A program made the position numbers and the translations under genes. Below, piece after piece: positions 47,626 through 55,878 of a stretch of 64,000 bases of DNA; position 1 is the stretch's first letter, and every line of letters begins with the position of its first letter. This stretch comes from Nocardia sp. NBC_01503 (GTDB taxonomy: Bacteria > Actinomycetota > Actinomycetes > Mycobacteriales > Mycobacteriaceae), in contig NZ_CP109596.1 of assembly GCF_036327755.1 (NCBI RefSeq), positions 6,944,001 through 7,008,000 on the forward strand. The letters run 5' to 3'. A model generated the notes under the pieces. It was not told the DNA's origin and ran no database searches. It worked only from the letters and a program-made list of their open reading frames with translations.

Positions 47626-48433
47626 TGTCGGCCAGCCGCCACATCTCCTCGACCTGCGCCCGGAACATGTCGTACCCGTGCTCGGGCAGTGCGAAAACCA
47701 TTGGCGCATCCCGCAGTACGGCCTCCACGGCCAGGCGCGCGACCTCCTCCGGTGCGATCGCCATCGGAATGATGCCGGTGCCGAAGGGTTCGGGCGCTTT
47801 GCGGCCGAACGCGGCCGGGCGGTTGCGCTGCGAATCCATGATGCGGGTGGCGGCCTGTCCGGGGCACAGCACGGTGACACCGATATCGTCGGCCGCCAGT
47901 TCGGACCGCAATCCGAGGGTCATTCCCAGGATCGCGTGCTTGGTCGCGGAGTAGAGCGAGGTGTGGCCGGGGTCGGCGAGGAAGGCGTGCGTCGAGGCCG
48001 TGTTCATCACGTGCCGCCAGCCGGTGCGCTCGCGCATATCGGGCAGGAAGGCGTGCAGGCAATTGAGCATGCCCTCGATATTCACCGCCGAGAGCCAGCG
48101 CCAGTCGCCGATCGAAGAGTCCGCGATATCGCCGAACAGCAGCACACCGGCGTTGTTGCAGAGCAATTCGACCGAGCCGAATTCCTGGTAGGCGGCCTGT
48201 CTGAGGGCCTGCACCGATTCCCGATCGGTCACGTCGACCCGCACGCCCAGCGCGCGCACGCCGTCCAGGGTCAGCTTGTCCGCGACGAATTTCGCGCCTT
48301 CACCATCGATATCGGCCACCACGACCGACATCCCACGGGCTCCGAGTTCGGCGGCCAGCGCGGCACCGATACCACCGGCGGCACCGGTGACCACGGCGGT
48401 CCGGCCCTGAATTGTCTTGTCCATCTCGGACAT
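47603..48433 (-). CDS. short-chain dehydrogenase/reductase
   Basis: The 276-aa SDR has VVTGAAGGIGAALAAELG, the cofactor-specific aspartate in VVVADIDGEG, CNNAGVLLFG, and the catalytic pair in SLYSATKHAILGM. The C-terminal part extends beyond the core, as in many SDRs acting on hydrophobic alcohols. It oxidises or reduces an unknown compound, perhaps the aglycone released by the GH1 enzymes. First gene of the operon with the MFS and cytosolic GH1. ATG 48433 has AGGAAGGA upstream. Confidence 0.87.
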   Translation of the reverse strand: MSEMDKTIQGRTAVVTGAAGGIGAALAAELGARGMSVVVADIDGEGAKFVADKLTLDGVRALGVRVDVTDRESVQALRQAAYQEFGSVELLCNNAGVLLFGDIADSSIGDWRWLSAVNIEGMLNCLHAFLPDMRERTGWRHVMNTASTHAFLADPGHTSLYSATKHAILGMTLGLRSELAADDIGVTVLCPGQAATRIMDSQRNRPAAFGRKAPEPFGTGIIPMAIAPEEVARLAVEAVLRDAPMVFALPEHGYDMFRAQVEEMWRLADNALADRA

Positions 48434-48476
48434 TCGCGTCCTTCCTCGAGCCACGCCTACCTCAGCGAGCTCACCA

Positions 48477-48496
48477 ACCAATCAGTCAGTCTGTTA
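48477..48496. promoter_or_regulatory. putative TetR site S3, before the SDR-MFS-GH1 operon
   Basis: ACCAATCAGTCAGTCTGTTA matches S2 at 16 of 20 positions. It lies 44-63 bases upstream of the SDR start, a normal repressor position. A separate 14-bp palindrome ACCGTGTACACGGT follows at 48513-48526, at the end of the esterase gene region. Confidence 0.6.
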
Positions 48497-48534
48497 GATC
48501 GATCGCGAGCATACCGTGTACACGGTCGGTGTGC

Positions 48535-49848
48535 TCACGACTGGCATCTACTCCCGGCGAACCGGTCGATGTCGATGGCCTCCGCCATGACGCGGTAGCC
48601 CTCCGGATTCGGATGCAGATTGTCGGCACCGACATAGCGCGAGTCCACAACGCCGGGATTCCCGGGGTCGCGGAGTGCGGCATCGAAATCTATGACGCTG
48701 TCCGCGAGCGCCTGGGAGCGGATCCAGGCATTGATTCTCATTCTGACCGGATCGGCGGGCGGAATGCTGATGTACCCGTGCAGCAACGCATTCGACGCCG
48801 GAAGAATTGTCCCGAGGTGGACAGCGAGCCCCGCCCGATGGAATTGATCGATCATCGTGGTGTACCCATCGATCATTTCCTCATAGCCCACGCCGATCGG
48901 AGTGCCGAGGTCATTGATCCCGATCAGCACGATGACATCGCTGACACCGGATTGCGCGATCACATCCGCTTGCAGACGCGACAGACCTGACGGACCGAAG
49001 CGCGGCATGACCGGAATCGCGTCGCGGGTGAGCCGGTCACCGCCGATCCCGGCATTGGTCACCACCAGCTTGCGACCGGCCGCATCCAGTCGGCGCTGTA
49101 GAAAGTCCGGGTACCGGACATTTTGATCAACGACCCCATCCAGCCGCGGGTTGCCGAGGAAGTCGGCACCGACGAATCCTTCGGTGATCGAATCCCCGAA
49201 GGCCACAACGGTTGCCGTATCGGGTGCGGCCAGCACGTCGATCTGCGAGAGGAAGGGCACGCGGGTCGTGGCGTTGACGAACGCCTCGCCCACCGCATCC
49301 GAGGCATGGTCACCGGAACCCGCACCGGTGTAATAACTGGTCGCGTTCCCATCGTCGTGGCCGGGAACCGTGGAGGGTGCGGAGTCCATATAGATGCTGA
49401 CGGCCAATGGCGCGAAGTTCGCGAACGCGATGGATACCGGATCGCTGACGATATCGCCGCCGGGCGCGACCGTGATCGATTCCCGGCCACCGAACAATGC
49501 GGAATTCACCGAATCCGGCTGGACCGCAGCGCCGATCCCCTGTCTCGCCACGGTGACACGGGTGAACGTCACCGGCTCCTTGCCGAATCGATTGGTGAGA
49601 TGAATTCGCACGCTATCGCCGCCCAGATGCGGCGTGGCGATCACGCGATACGTCTGAGGCCGCGCGGGTGTGACACCGATTTCGGTGGCCGGGCGCGCGT
49701 CGCTCGGACTCGCGGACCAATTGCTCACCCAATGAGCGCTGTCACAGCCGTCCGGCCCGGCATTCGCCGGCGGTGGCGCGATCAGCAGTGTCGCGGCTGC
49801 CGCGACTGCCATCGCCGGTACGACTCCGCGCCCGGTACACCTGATCAC
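48535..49848 (-). CDS. secreted SGNH/GDSL esterase
   Basis: The 437-aa protein has a signal peptide (about 1-32, with MAVAAAATLLIAPPPANA), an N-terminal beta domain (about 35-190, HWVSNWSASPSDARP), and an SGNH hydrolase domain. Block I is VVAFGDSITEG, block II the glycine AGIGGDRL, block III IGINDLG, and block V the DNLHPNPEG catalytic Asp-His. It hydrolyses esters outside the cell, possibly acyl or acetyl decorations on glycosides. GTG 49848 has GAGAGGG upstream. Divergent from the lipase gene. Confidence 0.87.
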   Translation of the reverse strand: MIRCTGRGVVPAMAVAAAATLLIAPPPANAGPDGCDSAHWVSNWSASPSDARPATEIGVTPARPQTYRVIATPHLGGDSVRIHLTNRFGKEPVTFTRVTVARQGIGAAVQPDSVNSALFGGRESITVAPGGDIVSDPVSIAFANFAPLAVSIYMDSAPSTVPGHDDGNATSYYTGAGSGDHASDAVGEAFVNATTRVPFLSQIDVLAAPDTATVVAFGDSITEGFVGADFLGNPRLDGVVDQNVRYPDFLQRRLDAAGRKLVVTNAGIGGDRLTRDAIPVMPRFGPSGLSRLQADVIAQSGVSDVIVLIGINDLGTPIGVGYEEMIDGYTTMIDQFHRAGLAVHLGTILPASNALLHGYISIPPADPVRMRINAWIRSQALADSVIDFDAALRDPGNPGVVDSRYVGADNLHPNPEGYRVMAEAIDIDRFAGSRCQS

Positions 49849-49915
49849 TTGGGCCCTCTCGTTGCTCTCGACCGATTGGGTTGCCACCCATCGCGGACCG
49901 AAGACTAACCGACCG

Positions 49916-49935
49916 ACCACTCCGTCAGCTAGTCT
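49916..49935. promoter_or_regulatory. putative TetR site S4, between esterase and lipase genes
   Basis: ACCACTCCGTCAGCTAGTCT keeps the eight invariant positions of the site (C3, T6, C7, G9-T10-C11, G13, G17) but is the weakest match to S3 (13 of 20). It sits between the divergent starts at 49848 and 49987. Confidence 0.4.
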
Positions 49936-49986
49936 GTGTCGATCACCCCATCGGCCGAGTTTCCGGCGGCTACGGAAAGGCAGAAA

Positions 49987-51213
49987 ATGTTCTCGCGTCT
50001 TGCGGCGACGACCGCACTCCTGGTCCTCGGGTCGGCGGTCGCTGTCCCCGCGTACGCGCAGGAGGAGCCCACCCGCGCCACCGTGGTTGTGCCGGATCAG
50101 GATCCGTTCTACGCGACACCACCCGATATCGACTCGTACGCCGATGGCGCGATCGTCTCCAGTCGCGAAGTCGGTATCGCGACCACCACCCCGGCCCGGG
50201 CATGGCAATTGGCGTACCGCACCAACGACTCTCATGACATGCCGGAACTCGCGGTCACCACCGTGTTCGTCCCCGTCACGCCGTGGATCGGGGCCGGAAC
50301 TCGCCCGGCGGTATCGATTCAGTCGGCCGAGGATTCCACCGGGACACGGTGCGCGCCTTCGTACACGAGCCGCATGGGCATATTCCAGGACAAGAATCGG
50401 GTCGAGGCCATGCTCGCGAAGAACTGGGCGGTGGTGACACCGGACTTCGAGGGCCCGAAATCGGCGTTTCTGACCGGCCCGCAGTCCGGACACGCGGTAC
50501 TCGACGGCATCCGCGCGGCCGGGCAATTCGCACCGGCGGGCATAGGCACGGACGCCCACTGGGGGCTGGACGGATTCTCCGGTGGCGCAGCGGCTTCCGG
50601 GTGGGCCGCACAATTGCAGCCGACCTACGCACCCGAACTCGACTTCATCGGAGCCGCGCTCGGTGGTCTCCCGGCGGATCTGTCGGCGGTCATGGCGAAT
50701 GTCGACGGCACGATGTGGTCGGGTTTCATTTTCGGCGCGCTGGTCTCGTACACCCGTGAGTTCCCCGAAGCGGGTATCGACCGGATGCTCAATGACACCG
50801 GCCGCGCGGATCTGGCCCGCGGCGCGGACAAGTGCGTGGTGGATTTGTTGCTGGCCTTCCCCTTTCGGCGGCTGACCTCCATCACCTCCACGGCCGAACC
50901 GCTGCGCGACCCGCGTTTGGCCGATGCGCTGCAACGCAATTCGCTCGGCGCGACCGCGCCGACCATGCCCGTGTTCAACTATCAGGCCGACACCGACGAT
51001 GTCGTCCCCGTCGGTCAGGCGGACGCGCTGGTGCGAAGCTGGCGTGCCGGGGGCACGAGTGTGGAGACCACTCGCAAGCCGCAGGGCACCCACGTGAGTG
51101 AGGCCGGTGGCGGGCAGATCCCGGCTCTGGAGTTCCTCGAAACCCGGTTCACCGTCGACGGTCCGCCACCGGTGAATATCGACCGGGATCGGCAGGTTGG
51201 CCCGGTGCACTGA
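49987..51213 (+). CDS. secreted lipase (LIP family)
   Basis: The 408-aa protein has a signal peptide ending at AVAVPAYA-QEE. The alpha/beta hydrolase core has the nucleophile serine in LDGFSGGAAASGWA, an aspartate in QADTDDVVP and a histidine in GTHVSEAGG. This matches fungal/actinobacterial secretory triacylglycerol lipases such as the Candida LIP group. AFLTGPQSGHAVLDGIRAA is also typical. It acts outside the cytoplasm on acyl esters. ATG 49987 follows GGAAAGG. It precedes the second TetR gene. Confidence 0.86.
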   Translation: MFSRLAATTALLVLGSAVAVPAYAQEEPTRATVVVPDQDPFYATPPDIDSYADGAIVSSREVGIATTTPARAWQLAYRTNDSHDMPELAVTTVFVPVTPWIGAGTRPAVSIQSAEDSTGTRCAPSYTSRMGIFQDKNRVEAMLAKNWAVVTPDFEGPKSAFLTGPQSGHAVLDGIRAAGQFAPAGIGTDAHWGLDGFSGGAAASGWAAQLQPTYAPELDFIGAALGGLPADLSAVMANVDGTMWSGFIFGALVSYTREFPEAGIDRMLNDTGRADLARGADKCVVDLLLAFPFRRLTSITSTAEPLRDPRLADALQRNSLGATAPTMPVFNYQADTDDVVPVGQADALVRSWRAGGTSVETTRKPQGTHVSEAGGGQIPALEFLETRFTVDGPPPVNIDRDRQVGPVH

Positions 51214-51228
51214 AACGCGGGCACACCG

Positions 51229-51248
51229 TGCGCTCGGTCGGCAAGCTT
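51229..51248. promoter_or_regulatory. putative TetR site S5, before TetR 2
   Basis: TGCGCTCGGTCGGCAAGCTT matches S1 at 16 of 20 positions. It lies 68-87 bases upstream of the TetR start at 51316. Confidence 0.45.
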
Positions 51249-51315
51249 GGCGACCCCTCGAACGGCGGCTAGGCTGCCGAAAACGACGTAATCGACGATC
51301 AGGAGAACACATCCG

Positions 51316-51933
51316 ATGGCGCGGACCCGCGATGCCGAGCTGACAGGGCCGGTCCGCCGCGCTGAAATCATCAGTGCGGCAATCACCCTGTTCGCCGCGC
51401 ATGGCTATCGCGGGACGTCCCTGGCCGCCGTCGCCCAAGCGGCCGGGATATCGCAGTCCGGGCTGCTGCACCACTTCCGCAGCAAGGAAGTGCTGCTGAC
51501 CGAGGTACTCGCCGAACTGGACCAGCAGACCCTGGAATCCGCCGAGGTCGACCACGAATACGAGGGCCCGGCCCTGGCGCGCGCGTTCGATATCGTCGAT
51601 GCGATCGTCGCCCGCAATCAGCGCAATCGCGAACTCACCAAACTCGCGCACGTCGGCATCTTCAATTTCGACAGTGCGCCCGTAGCGGCGCGCGAGTGGG
51701 CGCGCACGCGCACGCGGACCTTCCGCACCAACCTGACCCGGCTGATCGAAGAGGGCATCAGCGCGGGTGAGGTGCGGGCCGATATCGATGCCGCCGCACT
51801 GGCTTCGGTCATTATCGCGGCGATCTCGGGGCTCGAGGAGCAGTGGCTCCAGGACGAATCCTTCGATATGGTCGCCGCGATGCACGCCCTGACCACCGTG
51901 CTGCGCCGCGATCTGATCACGGTCGGCGAATAG
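51316..51933 (+). CDS. TetR-family regulator (paralogue 2)
   Basis: The 205-aa protein is the same length as the TetR at 43082 and shares its recognition segment AGISQSGLLHHF. The helix-turn-helix is IISAAITLFAAHGYRGTSLA, then AVAQAAGISQSG. The ligand domain differs more, so the two may read different signals at common sites. It converges on the GH3 gene. ATG 51316 has AGGAG at a suitable distance. Confidence 0.87.
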   Translation: MARTRDAELTGPVRRAEIISAAITLFAAHGYRGTSLAAVAQAAGISQSGLLHHFRSKEVLLTEVLAELDQQTLESAEVDHEYEGPALARAFDIVDAIVARNQRNRELTKLAHVGIFNFDSAPVAAREWARTRTRTFRTNLTRLIEEGISAGEVRADIDAAALASVIIAAISGLEEQWLQDESFDMVAAMHALTTVLRRDLITVGE

Positions 51934-51952
51934 CGGGCTGGCGGAGCAACTC

Positions 51953-54169
51953 TCAGACCGAAACCGGAGCTGTTGCCGCTGTGATGATCTCCTGGATCGC
52001 CGCGATATCGCATTCGACTCCGGTGCGGCCCAGGCGATCGAGCGGAATGCTCTGCAGCATCCGGTAGCGACCGGGATTGACCTCGGGATTGTCCAGCAGC
52101 AACCCGACCAAGCCGCCGGCGGCCCGGGACAGCACAGCGCGCAGCGCGGGCCCGTACTCCGGATCGGCGAGCCAGGCTCCGGCCGTTGCACCGGGGGTGA
52201 GCCTTCGGCGCAGTGTGTCACCGTCGAGCCGGATCGTCTGTGCCAGCCGGATATCGGCGCTGGACGCGCCCACCTGGACGATGAACTCACCCGCCTCGAC
52301 ATGCCAATCTCCCTTGACCGGATGCCAGTACGCGAAGGCGCGACGATCGAGTTCGATACTCAGGCGGCGCGATTCACCGGGGGCGAGGTGGGCGCGGGTG
52401 AAACCCTTCAATTCATGGATCGGCCGGGCGAGCTCCGACTCGGGATCGGCGATATAGATCTGAGCGATCTCGTCGGCCGCGACGTCGCCGGTGTTGGTGA
52501 TGGTGAATCGTGCGGTGGCGGTATCGCCTTCGACGGTCACCTCGAGATCCGAGTACTCGAAGGTGGTGTAGGTCAGACCGTGCCCGAACGGGAAAGTTAT
52601 CGGGAGCCCGCGTGTTTCGTACCAGCGGTAGCCGATGAAGATACCCTCGCGGTAATCGACCGTATTCCCGTCACCCGGGAAGGCGGTGTGCGCGGGAGTG
52701 TGTCGCAGATCCACCGGGAGCGTCTCGGCCAGCTTGCCCGTGGGTGAGTGCGCACCGGACAGCAGGTCGGCGATCGCCGAACCACCGGCTTGTCCGCCGA
52801 GCCAGGCGAACAGGATCGCATCGACGTGCTCGGCGAACGGCAGGGTGACCGCGGAACCGGTCTGGACGACAACGGTCAGTCTGCCGAGGCGGCGCCGCAG
52901 TCGCGCGAGGAAGTCCGTCTGCTCGGCGGGCAGATCGATAATCGTGCGGTCGAAGCCTTCCGATTCGGCCTCATCGGGCAGTCCGGCGAAGACGATGACC
53001 TCGGCCGCTTCGGCGGCGGCGGCAACCGCCGCCAAATTGTAGTCCGGGTAGTAGTCGATGCGCCGGTCGGGCAATGCCGCACGCAATGCGTCGAGCGCAT
53101 TGTCCAGGCGAGTCGGCACCACTCTCGAACTGCCCGCGCCCTGATAGCGGGGGGTCGCGGCGAACGGGCCGACGACCACGATCGGAGCACCGGTCGCCGC
53201 CAGCGGGAGCGCGCCGTCATTGCGGAGCAGCACGGCGGACCGTCGGGCAGCCTCGCGGGCCAGTTCGTGGTGGTCGTCGGCCTCGACGACCGCGGGGCCG
53301 TGGGAAGCGCGCGCCCGGTCGATCAGTGTCAACACCCGCGAAGCGGCGCGATCAAGATCGGCGCGCTCGAGTTCACCCGATTCCAGCGCGGCCAGCACTC
53401 GCGCGGGTCCGTCCGGGCTGGTGGGCATTTCGAGGTCGAGCCCCGCGGCGATACCGGCCGCACGGTCATTGACGGCCAGCCAGTCGGACACCACCAGGCC
53501 CTCGAAACCCCACTCCTCGCGCAGTACCTCGGTGAGCAGCCACCGATGTTCCGAGGTGTAGGTGCCGTTGAGCCGGTTGTAGGAGCACATGATCGTCCAC
53601 GGTCGCGCCTTGCGGACAATGGTTTCGAACGCGGGGAGATAGATCTCGCGCAAGGTCCGTTCGTCGACCTCGGCGGACACTGTGATTCGATGATCCTCCT
53701 GGTTGTTGGCCGCGAAATGCTTCACCGACGCGCCGATCCCATTGTCCTGCAAGCCATTCACCATGGCCGCGCCGAGCTCGCCGGTCAGATACGGGTCTTC
53801 GGAGAAGTATTCGAAGTTGCGGCCGCACAGTGGAGTCCGCTTCATATTCACCCCTGGCCCCAGCAGTACACCGACCCCGACAGCCCGCGCCTCGACAGCC
53901 AGTGCGGCTCCGATCCGCGCGAGCAGCTCCGGATCGAAACTGCTCGCCAGTCCGGACGCGGTCGGAAAGCAGGTCGCCGGAAGGGAATCGGCGGCACCGA
54001 GATGGTCTGCTTCACCCTCCTGTCTGCGCAGCCCGTGCGGGCCGTCGGCGACGCTGATGCCCTCGACTCCCAGTCGGGGCACGCCATTGAGATCCCAGAA
54101 ACTCGCCCCCGTACAGAGCGCGGCCTTCTCGGCGTCGGTCAATTGGCTGATGAGCGGATGTAGTGGCAT
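51953..54169 (-). CDS. bglX-like: glycoside hydrolase family 3 beta-glucosidase
   Basis: The 738-aa cytosolic enzyme has the GH3 N-terminal barrel with GPHGLRRQEG, KHFAANNQE (about Lys150-His151) and the nucleophile Asp229 in LVVSDWLAVND. The alpha/beta sandwich domain (about 290-500) and a C-terminal fibronectin-III-like domain (about 580-650, YTTFEYSDLEV) follow. It removes terminal glucose or xylose from beta-glycosides. It is the second gene after an MFS transporter, 40 bases downstream. ATG 54169 has AAGGAA upstream. Confidence 0.92.
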   Translation of the reverse strand: MPLHPLISQLTDAEKAALCTGASFWDLNGVPRLGVEGISVADGPHGLRRQEGEADHLGAADSLPATCFPTASGLASSFDPELLARIGAALAVEARAVGVGVLLGPGVNMKRTPLCGRNFEYFSEDPYLTGELGAAMVNGLQDNGIGASVKHFAANNQEDHRITVSAEVDERTLREIYLPAFETIVRKARPWTIMCSYNRLNGTYTSEHRWLLTEVLREEWGFEGLVVSDWLAVNDRAAGIAAGLDLEMPTSPDGPARVLAALESGELERADLDRAASRVLTLIDRARASHGPAVVEADDHHELAREAARRSAVLLRNDGALPLAATGAPIVVVGPFAATPRYQGAGSSRVVPTRLDNALDALRAALPDRRIDYYPDYNLAAVAAAAEAAEVIVFAGLPDEAESEGFDRTIIDLPAEQTDFLARLRRRLGRLTVVVQTGSAVTLPFAEHVDAILFAWLGGQAGGSAIADLLSGAHSPTGKLAETLPVDLRHTPAHTAFPGDGNTVDYREGIFIGYRWYETRGLPITFPFGHGLTYTTFEYSDLEVTVEGDTATARFTITNTGDVAADEIAQIYIADPESELARPIHELKGFTRAHLAPGESRRLSIELDRRAFAYWHPVKGDWHVEAGEFIVQVGASSADIRLAQTIRLDGDTLRRRLTPGATAGAWLADPEYGPALRAVLSRAAGGLVGLLLDNPEVNPGRYRMLQSIPLDRLGRTGVECDIAAIQEIITAATAPVSV

Positions 54170-54209
54170 GACTGTTCCTTGGGTAGATGAGAGGCGGACG
54201 AATCGCCGA

Positions 54210-55562
54210 TCAGGGGGCCGACGCCAAAGCTGCTCGCACCGTGGCGGATTCGCGGAGGAAGGGCCGGTACATGGCGGACATATACAGGCCGTTGACAATG
54301 GTGAGCAGTACGACCAGGTAGAGGAAGGCTCCCTGCAACCCGATCCGGTCGCCCACATAACCGATGATCAGGGTGAGCACGGCCCAGCCCGCGGATTCGG
54401 CCCCGATCATCAGGGCGAAGGCGCCGCTGCGCAGTTCGGGCCGGGTGACCGACATCAGCACCGGACGGTTACAGCCCGGGATGAAGCCCTGCAGGAGTCC
54501 CAATATCGCGAACCAGATCGCGTAGATCCAGATGGACGGCCAGGCGACCTGCGTGCACAATGCGGCGGCCAAGCCCCAGCCGAGTGTCGATGCCTGCCAT
54601 ACCGCCAGCCGCCCGACCCCGGGGAAGCGCTGTTGCACCCGGTCCACCACGAACCCGCCGAGCACGGTGCCCAGCACGTACGACACCATCGCGAAGGGCA
54701 GAATCGTCGTGGCCGCCGCATTGCTGAAACCACGGGCGTCGACCAGGAAGACCACCCCGAAGCTGGTCAGCGCGAGCTGGGAGGCCATCAGCCGCTGTCC
54801 GATAATCAGCTGTAACGTCTTGCTCCCCAACAGTTCTCGAATCTGCGACCAACGTAGACCGCCCGAGTCGGTGGAGGTTCGCGCACCATCCGCCGCGCCG
54901 ACGCGGGGATCTTCGAAGTACCGCCAGACCAGCAGACCGAACACAACGGTGAGCCCGCCCGAAGCGAAGAAGCCGTAGCGCCAGCCGTCCGGGATCTGGG
55001 ACAGCTGGCCCAGCAGCGGTCCGATGACCGCCGACAGTACGGCGAACCCGCCGTACAGCAGCCCTGCCGCGCGGCCTCGGCTGTTGTCGTCGAACAGGTC
55101 CGCGAGGATACCGTTGATCAGTGGACCGCCCGCGGCGAAGCCCAGCGCGGCGATCCCGTAGAGCACCAGCAACTGGACGAAGTTCTGCGACAACCCCGCC
55201 GCGGCCGTCCACACACCCCAGAGCCCGCAGAACACCACCAGCACGCGCTTGCGCCCGATCCGCGCGGCCACCAGCACCCACACCGGCCCGAAGATCATCT
55301 GGATGATCTTGTGGACCGCGACCATCAGACCCAGCGCCGATAATGGCAGCCCCAGTGCCACACGCACTACCGGGAACAGCGTCGAGGCCACCGCGCCCTC
55401 GCTGTTATCCATGCTGATCAGCCCGCTCAGCAATGCCAGCTGCCGCCACCGATTGGTAACCGGTCCGGGCCCAGTGGAATTCATGGCATCGGGGACGGAG
55501 GTTGCGGTGGGATCGATCGCTTCGACCAATACCGGCTCCAGCGGCGGCGTGGACTGGGACAT
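54210..55562 (-). CDS. MFS transporter paired with the GH3 glucosidase
   Basis: The 450-aa protein has a polar N-terminus (about 1-40) and about twelve helices. The signature loop reads ARIGRKRVLVVFCG, and SMDNSEGAVASTLFP in the first helix is characteristic of a sugar/metabolite MFS subgroup. It likely imports the glycoside cleaved by the GH3 enzyme. ATG 55562 has AAAGGAAG upstream; the frame remains open far upstream but is antisense to the sulfatase. Confidence 0.83.
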   Translation of the reverse strand: MSQSTPPLEPVLVEAIDPTATSVPDAMNSTGPGPVTNRWRQLALLSGLISMDNSEGAVASTLFPVVRVALGLPLSALGLMVAVHKIIQMIFGPVWVLVAARIGRKRVLVVFCGLWGVWTAAAGLSQNFVQLLVLYGIAALGFAAGGPLINGILADLFDDNSRGRAAGLLYGGFAVLSAVIGPLLGQLSQIPDGWRYGFFASGGLTVVFGLLVWRYFEDPRVGAADGARTSTDSGGLRWSQIRELLGSKTLQLIIGQRLMASQLALTSFGVVFLVDARGFSNAAATTILPFAMVSYVLGTVLGGFVVDRVQQRFPGVGRLAVWQASTLGWGLAAALCTQVAWPSIWIYAIWFAILGLLQGFIPGCNRPVLMSVTRPELRSGAFALMIGAESAGWAVLTLIIGYVGDRIGLQGAFLYLVVLLTIVNGLYMSAMYRPFLRESATVRAALASAP

Positions 55563-55878
55563 GGTGGCGACTTCCTTTGTCGGAGAGATCAGGGCGCACG
55601 GGGACCGCCCGGTAGCGGTGGTGAGCATTTCTGCGGTTGTGGCCGCGAGATCGGCCTGCCATTTCAGCGTTGCCCTGGCCGGTATCGTTCGAAATCCGGT
55701 GGGGTGCAGTCGGTGTGGATCCCGGCCAGAAGCGCGCCGGGATGACGAGGCGAATGCCCAGGGCGCGTGCGTCCCGCGATTGCGGGGCAAGTACATCCGA
55801 GAGGACGGGCCCACACATCCCGAGCCGATGGGTCGGTGCGCCCCGGAATGGCGAAGTGGGATCGGCTGCGGGACTTGG
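55563..55878. other. intergenic, 316 bases
   Basis: No gene is supported. It contains the MFS promoter and the 3' end region of the sulfatase gene. None of the putative TetR or PadR sites was found here. Confidence 0.45.

Noticed and set aside
52748..54163. 471-codon plus-strand frame opposite the GH3 gene
   Set aside because: Antisense to the intact GH3 enzyme with catalytic residues in place.
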